64,000 nt of DNA. Origin: Zonotrichia leucophrys gambelii. Its lineage: Eukaryota > Chordata > Aves > Passeriformes > Passerellidae. Position 1 is the first letter of the stretch; the number at the start of each line of letters is the position of its first letter. Under the pieces are notes generated by a model. It did no database searches and was not told the origin of the DNA. It saw only the letters and a list, made by a program, of their open reading frames with translations. Below, in pieces: positions 38,501-50,525 of this stretch. The position numbers and the translations under genes are program-made. The stretch covers positions 890,650 to 954,649 of the forward strand of contig NC_088195.1 of assembly GCF_028769735.1 (NCBI RefSeq), in the 5' to 3' direction.

Positions 38501-40064
38501 AGTCAGAGCATTGCCACAGCCCCAGAGCTGCTCTTTGATTCCCCATCTCCCGTGCAGCAGAGGCGCAGCCCAAGGAAAAGCAGGTAAAGATCAAAGCCAA
38601 ACCCTTTACCCGACCTTCCCTGGCTCCAAACCCCGTCCCAGCTCTGTTTCCCACAACGGGAGGCCCTGCCTTGGTGCTCCCACTTTCCCAGGGGCGCTCC
38701 CAAGCCGCAGGCAGCCGCGTTTGCTCCGGGCTGTTTGAAGAGCTCACTTGTGGTGGCACCGCAAATGAAGTCATGTCCCAAGGGTTGTGGGGAGGGTTTG
38801 ATGGGGAAAACCGCCGTGTTGTGGCTCGTGACCCAGCCAAACCCTAATTGTGTGTTTAGCACAGCCCGGGCTGGAGCTGTTTCCTTGGCACGCTGCCCTT
38901 GGCTGGGATCACCCATCCTGTGGTTGGGGCTGCTCAGGAGTCACCCCAGTCGTTAGGAAAGGAATGTTAAAGGGCTGTTGTGTAAACCCTGAGCAGGCCT
39001 TGTTTTCAGTGTAAATCTGCTGCAGGGAACGGTTTAACCTTCATCGTATTTTTTTTTTTTTATTATTTCATTAAGTAAGATTTATACAGGTAGAGTATTG
39101 GAAAGGTCATCCGTCCCTTGAGCTGTGGGAAAGGCTCTGAGCATTCCTCCCTCTCCACTTGGCTGTTTCACCCCTGGTTTTGGCTGGGAAAGCACCAGGC
39201 CTGGGTTGTGTTGCCTTTTGGGGAGTGAATTTATCCCAGGGGATTGCATCCCAGCTCGGGGGAAGCAGGAGTTATTCATTCCCCTCCTCTCCCTCAGGAA
39301 ATTTGGAATGTTGGATCTGCAACAGGGACCTGGGCTCAGTCAGGATCTCTGGATGCTTTGCTGCTCCTGTACCCCTGCAATGAGATATTTTATGTCTTTC
39401 TTGTTTACTGACATGTGATAAGGCTGAGTTTTGCAGATATTTAAGATCCTCCAGCACCAAGACATCAGTGGTTTGCCAGCACAGCCTGGGTGTGCTTTAG
39501 TGCTCTGCTTATCCACAGCTCTGAGCATCCCCTGGCATCCCGGACTGGCATGGAGCTCCACAGGCTGAGGCAGCAGAGCTGGGAAGGAGCTTTTGCAGCT
39601 TTTCTAGCAGCAACCTGTTCTCCAGAGCTTTTCTGAACCCTGAGAACAGATGGCTGGGCTGGAGGCTGAGATGCAAGGACAAGGGACTCGTGTTGACATT
39701 ACCTTTACCAGAGTGCCTTTCATCATTAGCATGTAAATGCCAGCAAACACCCAGGAATTATCCATCTATGATCTCTTCATCAGAAGAGGCCTCTGATCAG
39801 GTTAATCTCACTTTCCCAGCGTGGAAAGGAGGATGCTGAGCAGCTGTACCCACCAGCAAGGGGAAGCAGAGTGAATTTCTGAGAGGGGAGGATGCTGCGA
39901 GCAGCAGGTTTGAAGTGGCTGTCAGTGATTGCTCTGCCTCTTGCACAGCACTGCCAGGGCTGGAATGGCAGAGCTGATGGTGCTGATTGAGCCTGAGGGG
40001 CTGATCCTGGGGCAGCTGCCCTGGGACACCCTGGCTGGGTGCTGAGCAGCCCAGCTCTCCCGTG

Positions 40065-40442
40065 TGTCACTCACATCTTTCATGGAAAATCCTTTCCTTG
40101 GCATTTTCCCTCCTGAGAAGCTGGGAGGCCTCAGGAACAAAATGCAAACAATGGTTATCTGCTGCTGTGGAATGCAACAGGTGCATCTGGGATTGGTCTC
40201 ATGTGGATGTTTCTAATTAATGGCCAATCACAGTCAGCTGGCTCAGGCTCTCTGTCCGAGCCACAAACCTTTGTTATCATTCCTTTCTATTCTATTCTTA
40301 GCCAGCCTTCTGGGGAAATCCTTTCTTCTATTCTTTTAGTATAGTTTTAATGCAATATATATGATAAAATAATAAATCAGCCTTCTGAAACATGGAGTCA
40401 GATCCTCTTCCCTCATCCAAGAACCCTGTGAACACCATCACA
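40065..40442 (+). mobile_element. Solo LTR, 378 bp, sense orientation
   Basis: The block begins TGTCACTCACATCTTTC and ends AACACCATCACA, so it has the TG...CA ends of retroviral LTRs. A poly(A) signal AATAAA lies at 40371-40376. Flanking hexamers are CCCGTG (40059-40064) and CCAATG (40443-40448), matching at four of six bases, consistent with a decayed 6-bp target-site duplication. No internal proviral sequence is present, so it is a solo LTR left by recombination. Three other fragments in the window belong to the same family (14595, 42224, 53973). I associate the family with songbird genomes; the exact repeat name is not claimed. Confidence 0.87.
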
Positions 40443-41149
40443 CCAATGGGCAGGAGGGAAGCCCCCAGCCCGCTGCATTTCCATCCTCTCACTGATCTCC
40501 TCTCCCTCCTGAGAAGCAGAAGAAGCCAAAGCAAGTGTGGGGGAGGGTGGAGGAAATGTGTTTTAACAGTAAATACGGCCTTGTTATTTATCAATGCAGA
40601 GTAATTGAAGTAATTTCATGTCGGTTTTAAATGCAGCGCCCAGGGATCTAATCTATCTGTCTAATATTAATGGGGAATATTTGCTCGCCTCATTCATTCA
40701 TTACTGTTTTCATTAAGACTCTAGTCCCATTTAGGAGTCTGTTTGTCATTTTAAACTCTTCTGTTTTATCTTAGCCTGCCACAATCCTGTTTAACAACTG
40801 AAGTGAATCCGTGAGCTGCAGGCTGGCAGCCTGGGGGAAGGGGCTCTGCTGTCTGGCGTGTGCTTTTCCTGGGGAGCCAGGAGAAACAGACTGCAGGCAC
40901 TCGCGGTGAGGCAGCCTGCCTGCATCCGCTGCCTGGAGATGCAGGGTTCCTCAGCAGAGCTGGGTGCCTGAGCTCCCAGCAGGGCCATCCCTGCTGGGAC
41001 ACAGCTCCGGGGGCTCCAGCGGGTCCCAGCCAGCGCAGGAAGCTGCTCGGAGCAGGGATGGGGTTGGTGAATGCTCAGGGTGCTTCCAGCTGGGTGCTCT
41101 GGTTCCTCACGAGGTGTGTTCCCCTCTAAGGCATCCCCACCTTGAGGGT

Positions 41150-41430
41150 GTCACAGATTCATGGAATGGTTTGGGTTAGAGGTGACCTCAAATCCACTCA
41201 GTGGATTTGGACAGAGACACCTCCCACTGTCCCAGGTGTTCCCAGCCCCAGTGTCCAGCCTGGCCTTGGGCACTGCCAGGGATGCAGGGGCAGCCCCAGC
41301 TGCTCTGGGCACCCGTGCCAGGGCCTGCCCACCCTCCCGGAATGGAATCTCCTCCCACTGCCCAATGCCAAGGGCTCTGTCCCTGTCCCCTTCCCTGTCC
41401 CTGGAGCATCACCTGCAGGGCTGGGCGGGC
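41150..41430 (-). repeat. CR1 LINE 3' fragment, about 280 bp
   Basis: One of the longer CR1 tails: TCACAGATTCATGGAATGG, GTTTGGGTTAGAGGTGACCT, ACAGAGACACCTCCCACTGT, CCAGCCTGGCCTTGGGCACT, GCCAGGGATGCAGGGGCAGC and CTGCTCTGGGCACC in antisense order. Confidence 0.83.
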
Positions 41431-42223
41431 ACCAGGGCCGGGCAGCCCCGAGCTGGAGGCTCCAAGCCTAATTAGAGTCCCATCCAAGCCTAATTAGAGG
41501 AAAGGGAGCATTGTGCTGTTAACGACTCTCTGGCAAAGTGCTCTGACTAAAACAGTAATTTTTCTGTGCACAGCCCAGTTGTGAGTGCTCGTTGAACACC
41601 TAATTACTTCGGTTACTGCTCCAGAATCATTCTGAAATCTGTTTTTGCTGTTTTCTCACCAAACAGAGAGGGGAAGAAGCGCGCACACTTTCTAATTATT
41701 CACCTTAATTAATTTTCTGAGCTTCTGTTAAAACTTTGAAATGACTGCAGGGAGCACGCCAGGAGTTCCATGGCAGCCAGGCAAAGCAGAGGCCGTGAAC
41801 TGATGCGAGATGAAAGTTTCCTGTGCTGGATTGATCCCCACCTGAGCCCGGAGATTTTGGAAGGCTGCCCCCCTTTTATCCTGATTAATTAGTTCCCCCG
41901 AGGCCTGGGCTAATCAAAGGGCACTGCTCATCAGCTGGTGGCCGTGGCAGGGTGGCATCAGAGGACGGTGCCAACATGTCAGGGAGCCGCTTGTGATGGC
42001 AGCAGTGATGTCCCCTGGCAGGAGCACGGGGATGGGAACACCATCCTGGAATCCACAGGGGCTCCCACAGCAGCAGGGAGGCTCTGTCATCACCCTGGCA
42101 GCTGAGGGGCAGCTCCTGCCTGGATCACCATCCTGGCTCCCAGGAGCTCGTTTGACCCTTTTGGTGCAGTCAGGAATGAAATTCCCTCTCCCTGAGGGGT
42201 GGTGGCTTTCCAGGGACCCACAG

Positions 42224-42428
42224 AGGTTTGTGGCTCGGCTCTGTGTCCAAGCCAGCTGACTGTGATTGGCCATTCATTAGAAACAACCACATGAGACCAA
42301 TCCCAGATGCACCTGTTGCACTCCACAGCAGCAGACAGCCATTGTTTACGTTTTGTTCCTGAGGTCTCTCAGCTTCTCAGGAGGAAGAATCCTAAGGAAA
42401 GGATTTTCCATAGAAGATGTCTGTGACA
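42224..42428 (-). mobile_element. Partial LTR, 5' half, antisense
   Basis: This is the reverse complement of the 5' half of the LTR at 40065-40442: GAGGTTTGTGGCTCGG, CAGCTGACTGTGATTGGCC, AGAAACAACCACATGAGACC, GTTCCTGAGGTCTCTCAGCT and a CTGTGACA terminus at 42428. The 3' half of the LTR (poly(A) region) is missing. It lies less than 2 kb from the sense copy, in the opposite orientation. Confidence 0.85.
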
Positions 42429-45400
42429 GGGCTGGATGCCAGAGGGACATCCCAAATGCTGGGCTGAGCCTGCACCCACAGCTGGGAGCCCAGGCAGGGT
42501 GAGGGATGGGACACCCGGGGTCTGTGCCAGGCAGGGGCACCTGCCCCTGTGCCCACCCTGCTGCCCCAGAGTGTCACTGTCACCTGCTGGGGCAGAGGAG
42601 GAGCTGCCAGAGGCAGCAGCCCGAGATGAAATCCCATTTCCCCTCCTGGCCGGGGCTGAGCTGCTCCCGGGAGCTGGGATCTCTGCCTGGCACTTTGTTA
42701 TTCCAACAAACCCCGCTCAGATGTTCCATATTGATGTGATGATTAACTGGAGCCGTGGTAAACCACAGGGAAGTGTTTGTGTGCAGGAGCCTGTGTGCCA
42801 GAACACGAGGCTGCTCCGAGCCCTGCCGGGATGCTGGGCCGGATGGATGCAGCAAACTCTGGCTTGAGGACAATTTTCCTGCTCCAGCAAGCCTCACCTC
42901 GGGATATTTGCTGTTTTTTCAGCCTTTCTGGCTTCCCAGAGGAGGCTGTCCTTGCTTTCATCACCTCCCCTGGAGCCTGGCACGCTGCACGGAGGGTTTG
43001 GGGGAGCCAAGGAGATGGGAATGTGTGCCGGAGATCTCATCCCTCACCCAGAGTGATCCAGTGCCCGTGCTCCAGCACAGCTTGTCCCCCTCAGATGTTA
43101 ATGAGGTTCTTAGAGCAGCAAAGCCAAGCCCAAGCAGAGGTTGCCTGGATCAGAGTTGAAGGGGCTCTCTGCGTGCATCTGCAGTGCTGTAATTAAATAA
43201 TCCCCTCGTAGCCATGGCAACGTTGTCTCCCCGTCCTCTCCCACTCGCTGCTTCTCTGCCAGAACTTCCCGGCCTTGATTTGGTTCTGACAGCCCGGGGG
43301 GGCTCTGGGAGCCCCTCAGAGTGGGCTGTGGGACAGCAGAGCCGCTCCTGCAGGAGCCCTGCCCCTGCCACAGCACTGCTCCTGTGGCACTGGGATGGAT
43401 GCTGGAGCCATCCCCACCTTGGGGAGCTCCACCCTGGGGATGCTCCTCTGTTGTTTGTGGTTAAACTCCCCCTTTCCCCTCTCCTCTGTGTCCTGGCTCT
43501 GCCCCGTGGATGCATTTCCTGCATCCCACTCACTCCTGGTCCTTCCACACTCCCTGAGGTCTCCACCAGGCAGGAGCAGCAGTTTCCAGGTAGGGATTTC
43601 CACAGCCCAAGGCAGGTTGCACCCACATGTCCTGCTCAGCAGAGCCACAGCATTCCCACCCCTCCACACAGGGAATTTTCCTGGCAAAGGTGCCCAGCAG
43701 GACATTCCACCTGCAGCTCTGCTTGGAGGCACAGGAGGAAGAGGAGCAGTGGGAAGAGCCTGCCAGACTTTTTACAGCCTCTGGGAAAGTCTGACTTTAT
43801 TTTCCCTGTCACCCTGACACATTAATGGCTCAGCTGAGGCGTCCTCCTTGCTCCTTCCCACACTTTTTCACGTCTCCTGCCCCGGCACAAAGCGGAGTTT
43901 TCTCATGAATAAAGGAAAGAATCAAATCTCATTGGAAAGTTCATCAACTTTGGGCTCCTGCTCAGTGAGTGATAGATGGCTTTAATTACACTGAACTAGT
44001 TGGCATCTCTACTCCACTCCCCAAAGTCATTAAAAATAGATTTTCTGTTTGAACTCCAGCCCCCCGAGGGGTCTGTGGGCAGCCTGCTGTGGCTGAGAGA
44101 TGCTCCAGGGGCTGTCTCCAGCCAGGGCAGGTCACAGCACCGGGCTGGTAGCACGCAAAAGCTGTGGAAACTTTGCTTTGGCAGTTTATTTAATTAATTT
44201 ATTTATTTTATTTATTTATTTGGAACTGGTTTCTTGCACTTATTTGCTCCGGGGGCTGGCAGAGTTGGAATCTGTGTGTTTTGGAGAATCTGTATTGATT
44301 TTTTTCTTTTTGTAATTTATTTTATTTTGCTGGTGTTATGGGTCAGGCAGTCAGGGACAGTCACAATGAGGCTTTATCAATTAATGGTTGAGCAGCAGGT
44401 GCATTTTGGCAGGGAGAGCAGGAGGAGAGGTCACGGTTGGGCTGGGGGGAGCAGGGCTGTGCCCTCAGCACTGAGGAGATCCCCCAGCAGTGCTGGATTC
44501 TTGGCTGCTGTCCTTCACACAGATGCTCCCCCAGAGACATTGTTCAAACCCTCTGCGTGGTTTTTAAAGAATTATCATGTGCAGCTTCCGAGCAGAAAAA
44601 GAAACGAAGCGCTCAACATCAAATCATCTCTAATGAACTCTTATTCACATAATTCCAGCCCTCCGTTATTTATAGAGCGCAGCGAGAGCATCCAGCTCCT
44701 CACAAACATGAAACAAGCCCTGAGCTGCATTTAAATCACGGGGACAGATCCTGCCAAGCCTCCCTTTGTGGGTGTGAGCGTGGGATCTGCTGTGCTGGGG
44801 GATTTTGGGGCTGGCTCAGGGCTCAGCGTGCTGGGCTGGTTTTAGGGGCAGCCCAGGGACCTTCCTGGGTGCATCCTGTGCCAGCTGGTGTCTCCCACAG
44901 GGAGATTTTGCTCTGAAAACCCCAAAAGCTGGGTTTTTGCTGCTGGCTCTCCACCCAGGGGCAGCACGGTGCTGCAGCACTGGTTTGCACTGGGAGGTGC
45001 TGGGCGGTCACTGGGCAGTGTCTGTACCTGGATGGGCCGTGCTGGGGGGCTGTTCTGTCACCAGGCCCCTGGGCTTGCTCCCACCCTATCTGTAAAGCGC
45101 TTTTTGCCCCTTACAAGGCAGAGGCAGAGCAGCAAACAGCACATCCCCTGTGCAGACCCTGCGAGGGCACCCCCGGCCCCTCTGCAGCCAGGGCTCAAAC
45201 CCAGCCCCTCATTTCCACCACGGAATTTCTCCTCTCTGCTCCTGAAGCTGTTCCCACCCATCAGGGGCTGCAGGCACTCCCAGCTCTGCCCTGCCCACCC
45301 CTCATTCCCAGGGTCCCAACCCAAGCCCTCCACCCTCCCCACGGGCTCCACCCCAGCCAGAAAACTCCAACCCCAGCAATCTCTATTTCGGGAAAAGCTG

Positions 45401-45689
45401 TTGAGTGGGGCTGAGGAAACAAGAAGAATAGCAGCCCTATTGGTGTCCAGCTCAGAGAGGAACTGGGTTCTCACTGTGTCAACAGCACTTGGCGTGACAG
45501 TGGCCGTTGTGCGGGCAGACACTGCTCCTTTCAGCGCGGCTGCTGGGAGCCGGGTGCTGTTGTGACGGACAGAGCCACAGCCATCCAGCGCTTGTTTGAA
45601 TTCCCAGCCAGTTGCAGGCATCGCTCCTGGGGCCCAGGAGCTGTGCGAGGCTGGGGGAGGATTATCTGCGGCGTTTGCTGGGGAAATGG

Positions 45690-45833
45690 GAGTAGAATGG
45701 CAGGATCGCGGGACGGCCTGGGCTGGAAGGGAGCTCAGAAATCATCGGGGCAGCTCCCGCTGTCCCAGGCTGTGCCAAAGTCTGTCCTGCCCGGATCTGA
45801 ACACCTCCAGGGGCAGGGAGTCCACAGGCTCTT
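45690..45833 (-). repeat. CR1 LINE 3' fragment leading into a tandem array
   Basis: GGCTGGAAGGGAGCTCAGAA, ATCATCGGGGCAGCTCCCGC, CCCGGATCTGAACACCTCCA and GGGGCAGGGAGTCCACAGGC follow the antisense CR1 order. The next expected CR1 segment (GAGCAACCTGTTCCAGTGCC and on) is present but has been amplified in tandem, listed separately. Confidence 0.83.
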
Positions 45834-46320
45834 GAGCAACCTGGTCAGTGCCCCCCAAATTTACGGGAAGGGATTTCTTCTTGAAGGAAGGAATAGGAAG
45901 GAATTTCTTCTTGAGCAACCTGTTCCAGTGCCCCCCAACCTTACAGGAAGGAATTTATTCTTGAGCAGCCTGTTTCAGTGCCTCTCAACCTTATAGGAAG
46001 GGATTTCTCCTTGAGTAACCTGTTCCAGTGCCCCCCAAATTTACAGGAAGGGATTTCTTCTTGAAGGAAGGAATAGGAAGGAATTTCTCCTTAAGCAATC
46101 TGTTCCAGTGCCCCCCAACCTTACAGGAAAGGATTTCTCCTTGAACAAGCTGTTCCAGTTCCCCCCAAATTTACAGGAAGGGATTTCTCCTTGAGTAACC
46201 TGTTCAGTGCCCCCCAACCTTACAGGAAGGAATTTCTTCTTAAAGGAAGGAATAGAAAGGGATTTCTTCATGAGCAATCTGTTCCAGTGCCCCCCAACCT
46301 TACAGGAAGGGATTTTTCCA
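45834..46320. repeat. Higher-order tandem array built from a CR1 segment
   Basis: The CR1-derived unit GAGCAACCTGTTCCAGTGCC, CCCCAACCTTACAGGAAGG, ATTTCTTCTT recurs with starts at 45834, 45913, 45963, 46013, 46093, 46143, 46193 and 46272. Spacings are 79, 50, 50, 80, 50, 50, 79, so long (79-80 bp) and short (50 bp) units alternate in a fixed long-short-short order. This gives a 179-180 bp higher-order unit repeated about 2.7 times. The extra 29 bp of long units is a GAAGGAAGGAATAGGAAGGA-like segment. Confidence 0.93.
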
Positions 46321-46371
46321 TATTTTGTACAGGGAACACTACAGGAGCTCGAGATGCAAACCCACCCTGCT

Positions 46372-46475
46372 GCTGGAGGTGGCAAGGAATGGGTTGGAAA
46401 GGTTAAAGTGGTTCGAAATGCTGGAGGTGGCAAAGGATGTGTTGGAAAGGTTAAAGTGGTTAAAAAGGTTACAAA
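46372..46475. repeat. 48-bp tandem duplication
   Basis: GCTGGAGGTGGCAA starts at 46372 and 46420; each copy continues with GG(A/T) bases, TGTTGGAAAGG or GGTTGGAAAGG, and TTAAAGTGGTT. A partial third copy of the end follows. Confidence 0.88.
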
Positions 46476-47165
46476 CATCTTCGCTGGAGCCAAGCAGTGA
46501 CCTGTGGTTAAAGCCTGGTGTCGTTTTGAAGCCTCTGGGGCTTTCAGTGCTGGTAAATAGGTCAGGGCCGTGCTGCACCTCACCATCACCATCATTCCTG
46601 TGTGCTGTGAGGGGGAGAGGGGTTTAGAGCAGCCTCTGGGGCTGTTCCCACCTGTGCTCCCCTCTGTGGCATCAGACCCACAGTGGGTCAGGCCTGGGGG
46701 CCCAGGTGGCTGCTGCTGGAAGGGCTCAGAGTGGCCCCAGCAGTGAGTAAACCCCACAACCGCAGTGAACCCGACCACAAAGCAGCACGTGAAACACCAA
46801 CACCATGAACCCCCCCACGAAGCATGCCAAAATCACACAACAGTGAAGACGATACAATCCCTGCCAGCAGCTCCCTGGGGAAGGGTGAGGCAGAAATTGT
46901 AAATCAGGGGGGAGAGGGCTCAGCTCCAGCCCAGAGGGGTCAGGGGAGCTGGCAGCCCTGTGGGCGCCCAGCTGGGGCTGTCTGTGCCCAGCCCTCACCC
47001 AGGGGATGGGTGATCTCATGTCTCAGTCTGCAATAATTCCTATTCTTGGATGTCAGAACGAATTCATTTCATTTCATTCCAGGCTTTGCCGTTGTGCCCG
47101 TGGCTCTGAGGGGCTGCCCTGGCTGGGTGGGCAGAGCAGCCCTGAGTGTGCTGTGTCCCCTGCAG

Positions 47166-47266
47166 GTGTCCAGGGTGCCCGTGGAGTCCTGTGAGCAGTA
47201 CACGACCTGCCAGGAGTGCCTGAGCTCGGGGGACCCGCACTGCGGCTGGTGCTCCCTGCACCACAT
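47166..47266 (+). CDS. PLXNA2: Plexin-A2 internal exon: first half of PSI1
   Basis: Exon of 101 nt between CCCCTGCAG and ACAT|GTAAGT. It enters in phase 0 and leaves in phase 2, so a Met codon is split with the next exon. The product begins [12 protein letters not shown] and contains [12 protein letters not shown]. These are five of the eight cysteines of a PSI (plexin-semaphorin-integrin) domain, a small disulfide knot that positions the Sema propeller on the stalk. The PHCGWC signature is diagnostic of PSI domains, and the [12 protein letters not shown] context points to PLXNA2 rather than PLXNA1 or PLXNA3 (comparison from memory). The domain is completed by the exon at 50540. Confidence 0.95.
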
Positions 47267-48088
47267 GTAAGTCCAACCTTCCCAGGTGATGAGAGCGGCT
47301 CCCAGAGCTCCCCAGAGCCTCCCACACAGAACAAGCCAGGCTGAAGGTCCCCAAGTCCATTTTTCTCTCCTTTGGGCATTCCCTGCATTGCAGCTCGGAT
47401 GGCATTGGAGATCCCTGGGAGAGGGGAAGGGAAATCAACTCCTGCTGCAGGGGCAGGGTGATGTGGATGGAAAACCAGAGGGGAAAATGATGGAAAACCA
47501 GAATTTGGATTGGTGGGAATGCAGGCCTGCTGGTTTGCACACCCGCCTGCTGTTCTGCACCCTCCTGCTCTTTGCCCAAACCCCAATAATGTGGAATTTT
47601 TAAAGGCAGCAGCAGATGTGATCTGTGAGTAGGGCTTTGCTCCCAGCGAGGTTCCAGCAGCAGAGCAGAGCACAGAGCCCCTTTAAATCCCCAGAAGGGA
47701 ATTTTCAATCCTGCAGGGGAGGTCAGGGGGTCCCAGCTCCAGCTGCTCCGGGGGGACCCGGCAGAGGGGCTGGGAGCTGGCACAAAGGGCTCAGGGTGCT
47801 TTTCTCCAGGGGAGCTCCAGGAAAGCCTCTCTGCATTCAGGAGGTGTCTGTGCCCTTCCTTTCTCTGGCCTGCCATAACAACCAGCACTTCCTAAGGCGG
47901 AAGGGAGCCCACGGGGCACAGGAGGGGACAGAAATCCCCCCGGCCCCGTGCCAGCTGCTGGGCAGCCCTGAGTGCCTGGCCAGGGGGGAGGAGGGCCCAG
48001 GGACCCGCACAGCAGCTCTTGGCCCCTTGCCTGGGGAGCAGGTGCTGGGGGGAGCTGCAGGCTCCTGCACAAACCCGGCCTGGATCCG

Positions 48089-48600
48089 GGGCTGGGGGCA
48101 CAGCAGCTCCCACTGTGGGGCTGGGGGCTGGAGAGGGGTGGGAGAGGCTGCTCAGCCCCTGAGCATCCCCCAGGATTCTGTCAGAGAGGGGCTGGGGGCA
48201 CAGCAGCTCCCACTGTGGGTTTGGATGCTGGGGAGGGGTGGGAGAGGCTGCTCAGCCCCTGAGCATCCCACAGGCTGCTCTCAGAGAGGGGCTGGGGGTA
48301 CCAGCAGGCTCTGAGCATCCACAGGCTGCTCTCAGGGAGGGGCTGGGGGCACAGCAGCTCCCACTGTGGGTTTGGATGCTGGGGAGGGGTGGGAGAGGCT
48401 GCTCAGCCCCTGAGCATCCCCCAGGATTCTGTCAGAACGGAAATGGGGGCACAGCAGCTCCCAGTGTGGGGCTGGGTGATGGAGAGGGGCAGGAGAGGCT
48501 GCTCAGCCCCTGAGCATCCCCCAGGATTCTGTCAGAGAGGGGCTGGGGGTACCAGCAGGGCTCTGAGCCTCCCCCAGCAGCAGCCCAGGGCACTCTGAGC
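48089..48600. repeat. 100-bp minisatellite with 251-bp higher-order period
   Basis: The unit begins GCTGGGGGCACAGCAGCTCC, continues CACTGTGGG and a GGGAGAGGCTGCTCAGCCCC segment, and ends CAGGATTCTGTCAGAG. Starts are at 48091, 48191, 48291, 48342, 48442 and 48542, so spacings are 100, 100, 51, 100, 100. The units at 48291 and 48542 share the variant GCTGGGGGTACCAGCAGG. The pattern is therefore full-full-short, repeated, with a 251-bp higher-order period. Confidence 0.93.
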
Positions 48601-50224
48601 ATCCCTTGGGGGTTTTTAGGTTTTTTCCTTCCCAAGCGAGCCCCCACAGCAGAGCCACCCTTGGTGCACCACGCCCCAAAGGCTTCCCTGCCCCAGCTCC
48701 TCTGGCAGCAGGGAATTGTTTCCACCCCTGTGTGCCCGCCCTGGGCAGGGGCTGCTGCAGCAGGAGCAGGGCTGGGGGCTCTGGGGCTGCTCCTGCAGCA
48801 GCTCCTGTGCAAGGATCAGCGAGCACTTCCCTCATGCTAATGAGCTGAATCTTCACAAGCCACCTGGGAGGCAGGTAAAGGTTGTTATCTTCATTTTGCA
48901 GAGACAAAACCCTCGATGACAAGAGGAGAGAAAAGTGTCATTTCCTCTGCCCTTTTGGCCATGACATTTCAGCATCAGCCTATTCCCAACAAGGGCTCTT
49001 CCCCTGATGGGATTTATCAACGCTCCCTTCAAGCATCTGCACTTTGGAGCAGTGATCATTTTTTAGCTTTATTTTTTTAAGCTGTGAATAATTGTGTTTA
49101 TCTTGCTGTTCCTCGAAGCCTCTGTCATCTTTGTTGGGAGGCCCCCAGTGCTGGAGTGTTTGTATTTAATTTGCCACCTCTCCCCTTTCATTCTCACATG
49201 TTCCTGCTTCCAGCTGCTCCCTGGAAGGTGCTGGGCCAGGGGTGATGCTCCCGCTGGGTTTGGGGATGGCTGAAAGGCTGAGGGATGGAGCAGGAGGGGA
49301 TTTGCTCATCCTCTGCACGGACAGAGGGATGCTTTGCTCTTTGGGAGCCGTCAGAGGCCTCCAGGAGATTGTTAGAGGATCTCTGCAGCCCAGTGGGATG
49401 TGAAGCCTGCAAGACTTCCCCGTGCTGCTCTCTGCAAGTGTGTTATTGTCTCCAGGCCTATTTATCTCTGTTGGGGCTGTTGCCATAAATAGGATGATAA
49501 AAAAGAGCCATTCCAGCGAGTCAATGAGATAAAGGCTCCAGTCAAGAGCTCACTTTAGGGCTATCTTAGAGATTCACTTAAACCTCGATATTTCTTCCTT
49601 TGGCACCATTCATATTTAGCTCCTTTATGCTCCAAAGGAAAAGGTACAAAAGGGAGAGGGTGAGGAGAGCAGCCCCAGCGTTTGTTGGGGATCAGGGGGG
49701 TGGTTTGGAAAGGGAAAGTGGAAACTTCACTTCCCTTCATCTGATGCAAGCTCCCACTGTTCCACAGAATCCCACAACACTCGGGTTCAAAGGCACCTTA
49801 AAGGCAAATTTACTATGTGCACCCATGGAGTTGGGGTTGGAAGGGAAGGATTTTCCCCAAATGACAAAAAGCAGGGAATCCTGGAGGGATGCCAGCACCA
49901 CAGTCTGCTCTGGAACACTGGCAGCCCTGCCTTGGTGCCCAGTGGGTGCCCTGCTGGATTTCTCTCTGCAACAAAGCAGGGATGAGGAGCTGTGCTGGGG
50001 CATGTGGAACGCTCAGAGCACTCCAGGCACCTTGGCATGCTCGGTTCCTGCTTGGGAGCACACAATTTGCCACCCTTTGGTGCCTCGTTCCTGCTCCGGG
50101 TGCGATCACAGATCTTTGGAACATCGCCCGTTTGGGTCCTATTTGGGTGCCCTACATGTGCCCTGTGGGGTGCATGCCCGGATGTCTGGTGTTTGGACTC
50201 AGGTCATGCCTAGGGGTTTTGTGT

Positions 50225-50525
50225 GGGTGTTTTGGGTGCCCTTGGGGGTGTTTTCAGTGCCCTGGGGCAGTGATTTCAGTGCCTAGGGTGGGCTGGAGGT
50301 GTTTTCAGTGCTCTAGGGGATATTTTCAGTGCCTGGGGAGTGTTTTCAATGCTCTAGGGGGATGTTTTGGTGCTCTGGGGGAGTTTTGGGTGCTATGGGG
50401 GGTGTTTTAAATGCTCTAGGGGATGTTTTCATTGCCCTGGGGGATGTTTTGGGTGCTCTGGGGATATTTTCAGTGCTCTGGGGGATGTTTTCATTGCCCT
50501 GGAAGTGTTCTCAGTGCTCTGGGTG
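50225..50525. repeat. G/T-rich minisatellite directly upstream of an exon
   Basis: About a dozen irregular 20-30 bp units of the type GGGGGATGTTTTCAGTGCTC end only about 15 bp before the exon at 50540. The array therefore occupies the region where the branch point and polypyrimidine tract are expected. Confidence 0.9.

Larger units (their letters stand above)
23922..47165 (+). other. PLXNA2: PLXNA2 intron, 23.2 kb, repeat-rich
   Basis: Phase-0 intron between the last Sema exon and the first PSI exon. The donor is GTGAGT and the acceptor CTGTGTCCCCTGCAG. It contains most of the CR1 fragments in the window, two LTR pieces, and at least nine tandem arrays listed separately. Non-repetitive AT-richer blocks occur at 24540-24660, 28730-28870, 34860-35110, 40590-40790, 41470-41730 and 44160-44340. 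I see no exon, RNA gene or second gene in it on either strand. Confidence 0.85.

Noticed and set aside
47064..47888. 274-codon minus-strand frame over the PSI1 exon
   Set aside because: Antisense shadow of a real exon in GC-rich DNA; no family resemblance.
49760..49860. Possible CR1 fragment (CAGAATCCCACAACACTCGG)
   Set aside because: Only a weak start motif; the rest does not follow the expected order well enough to list as a feature.
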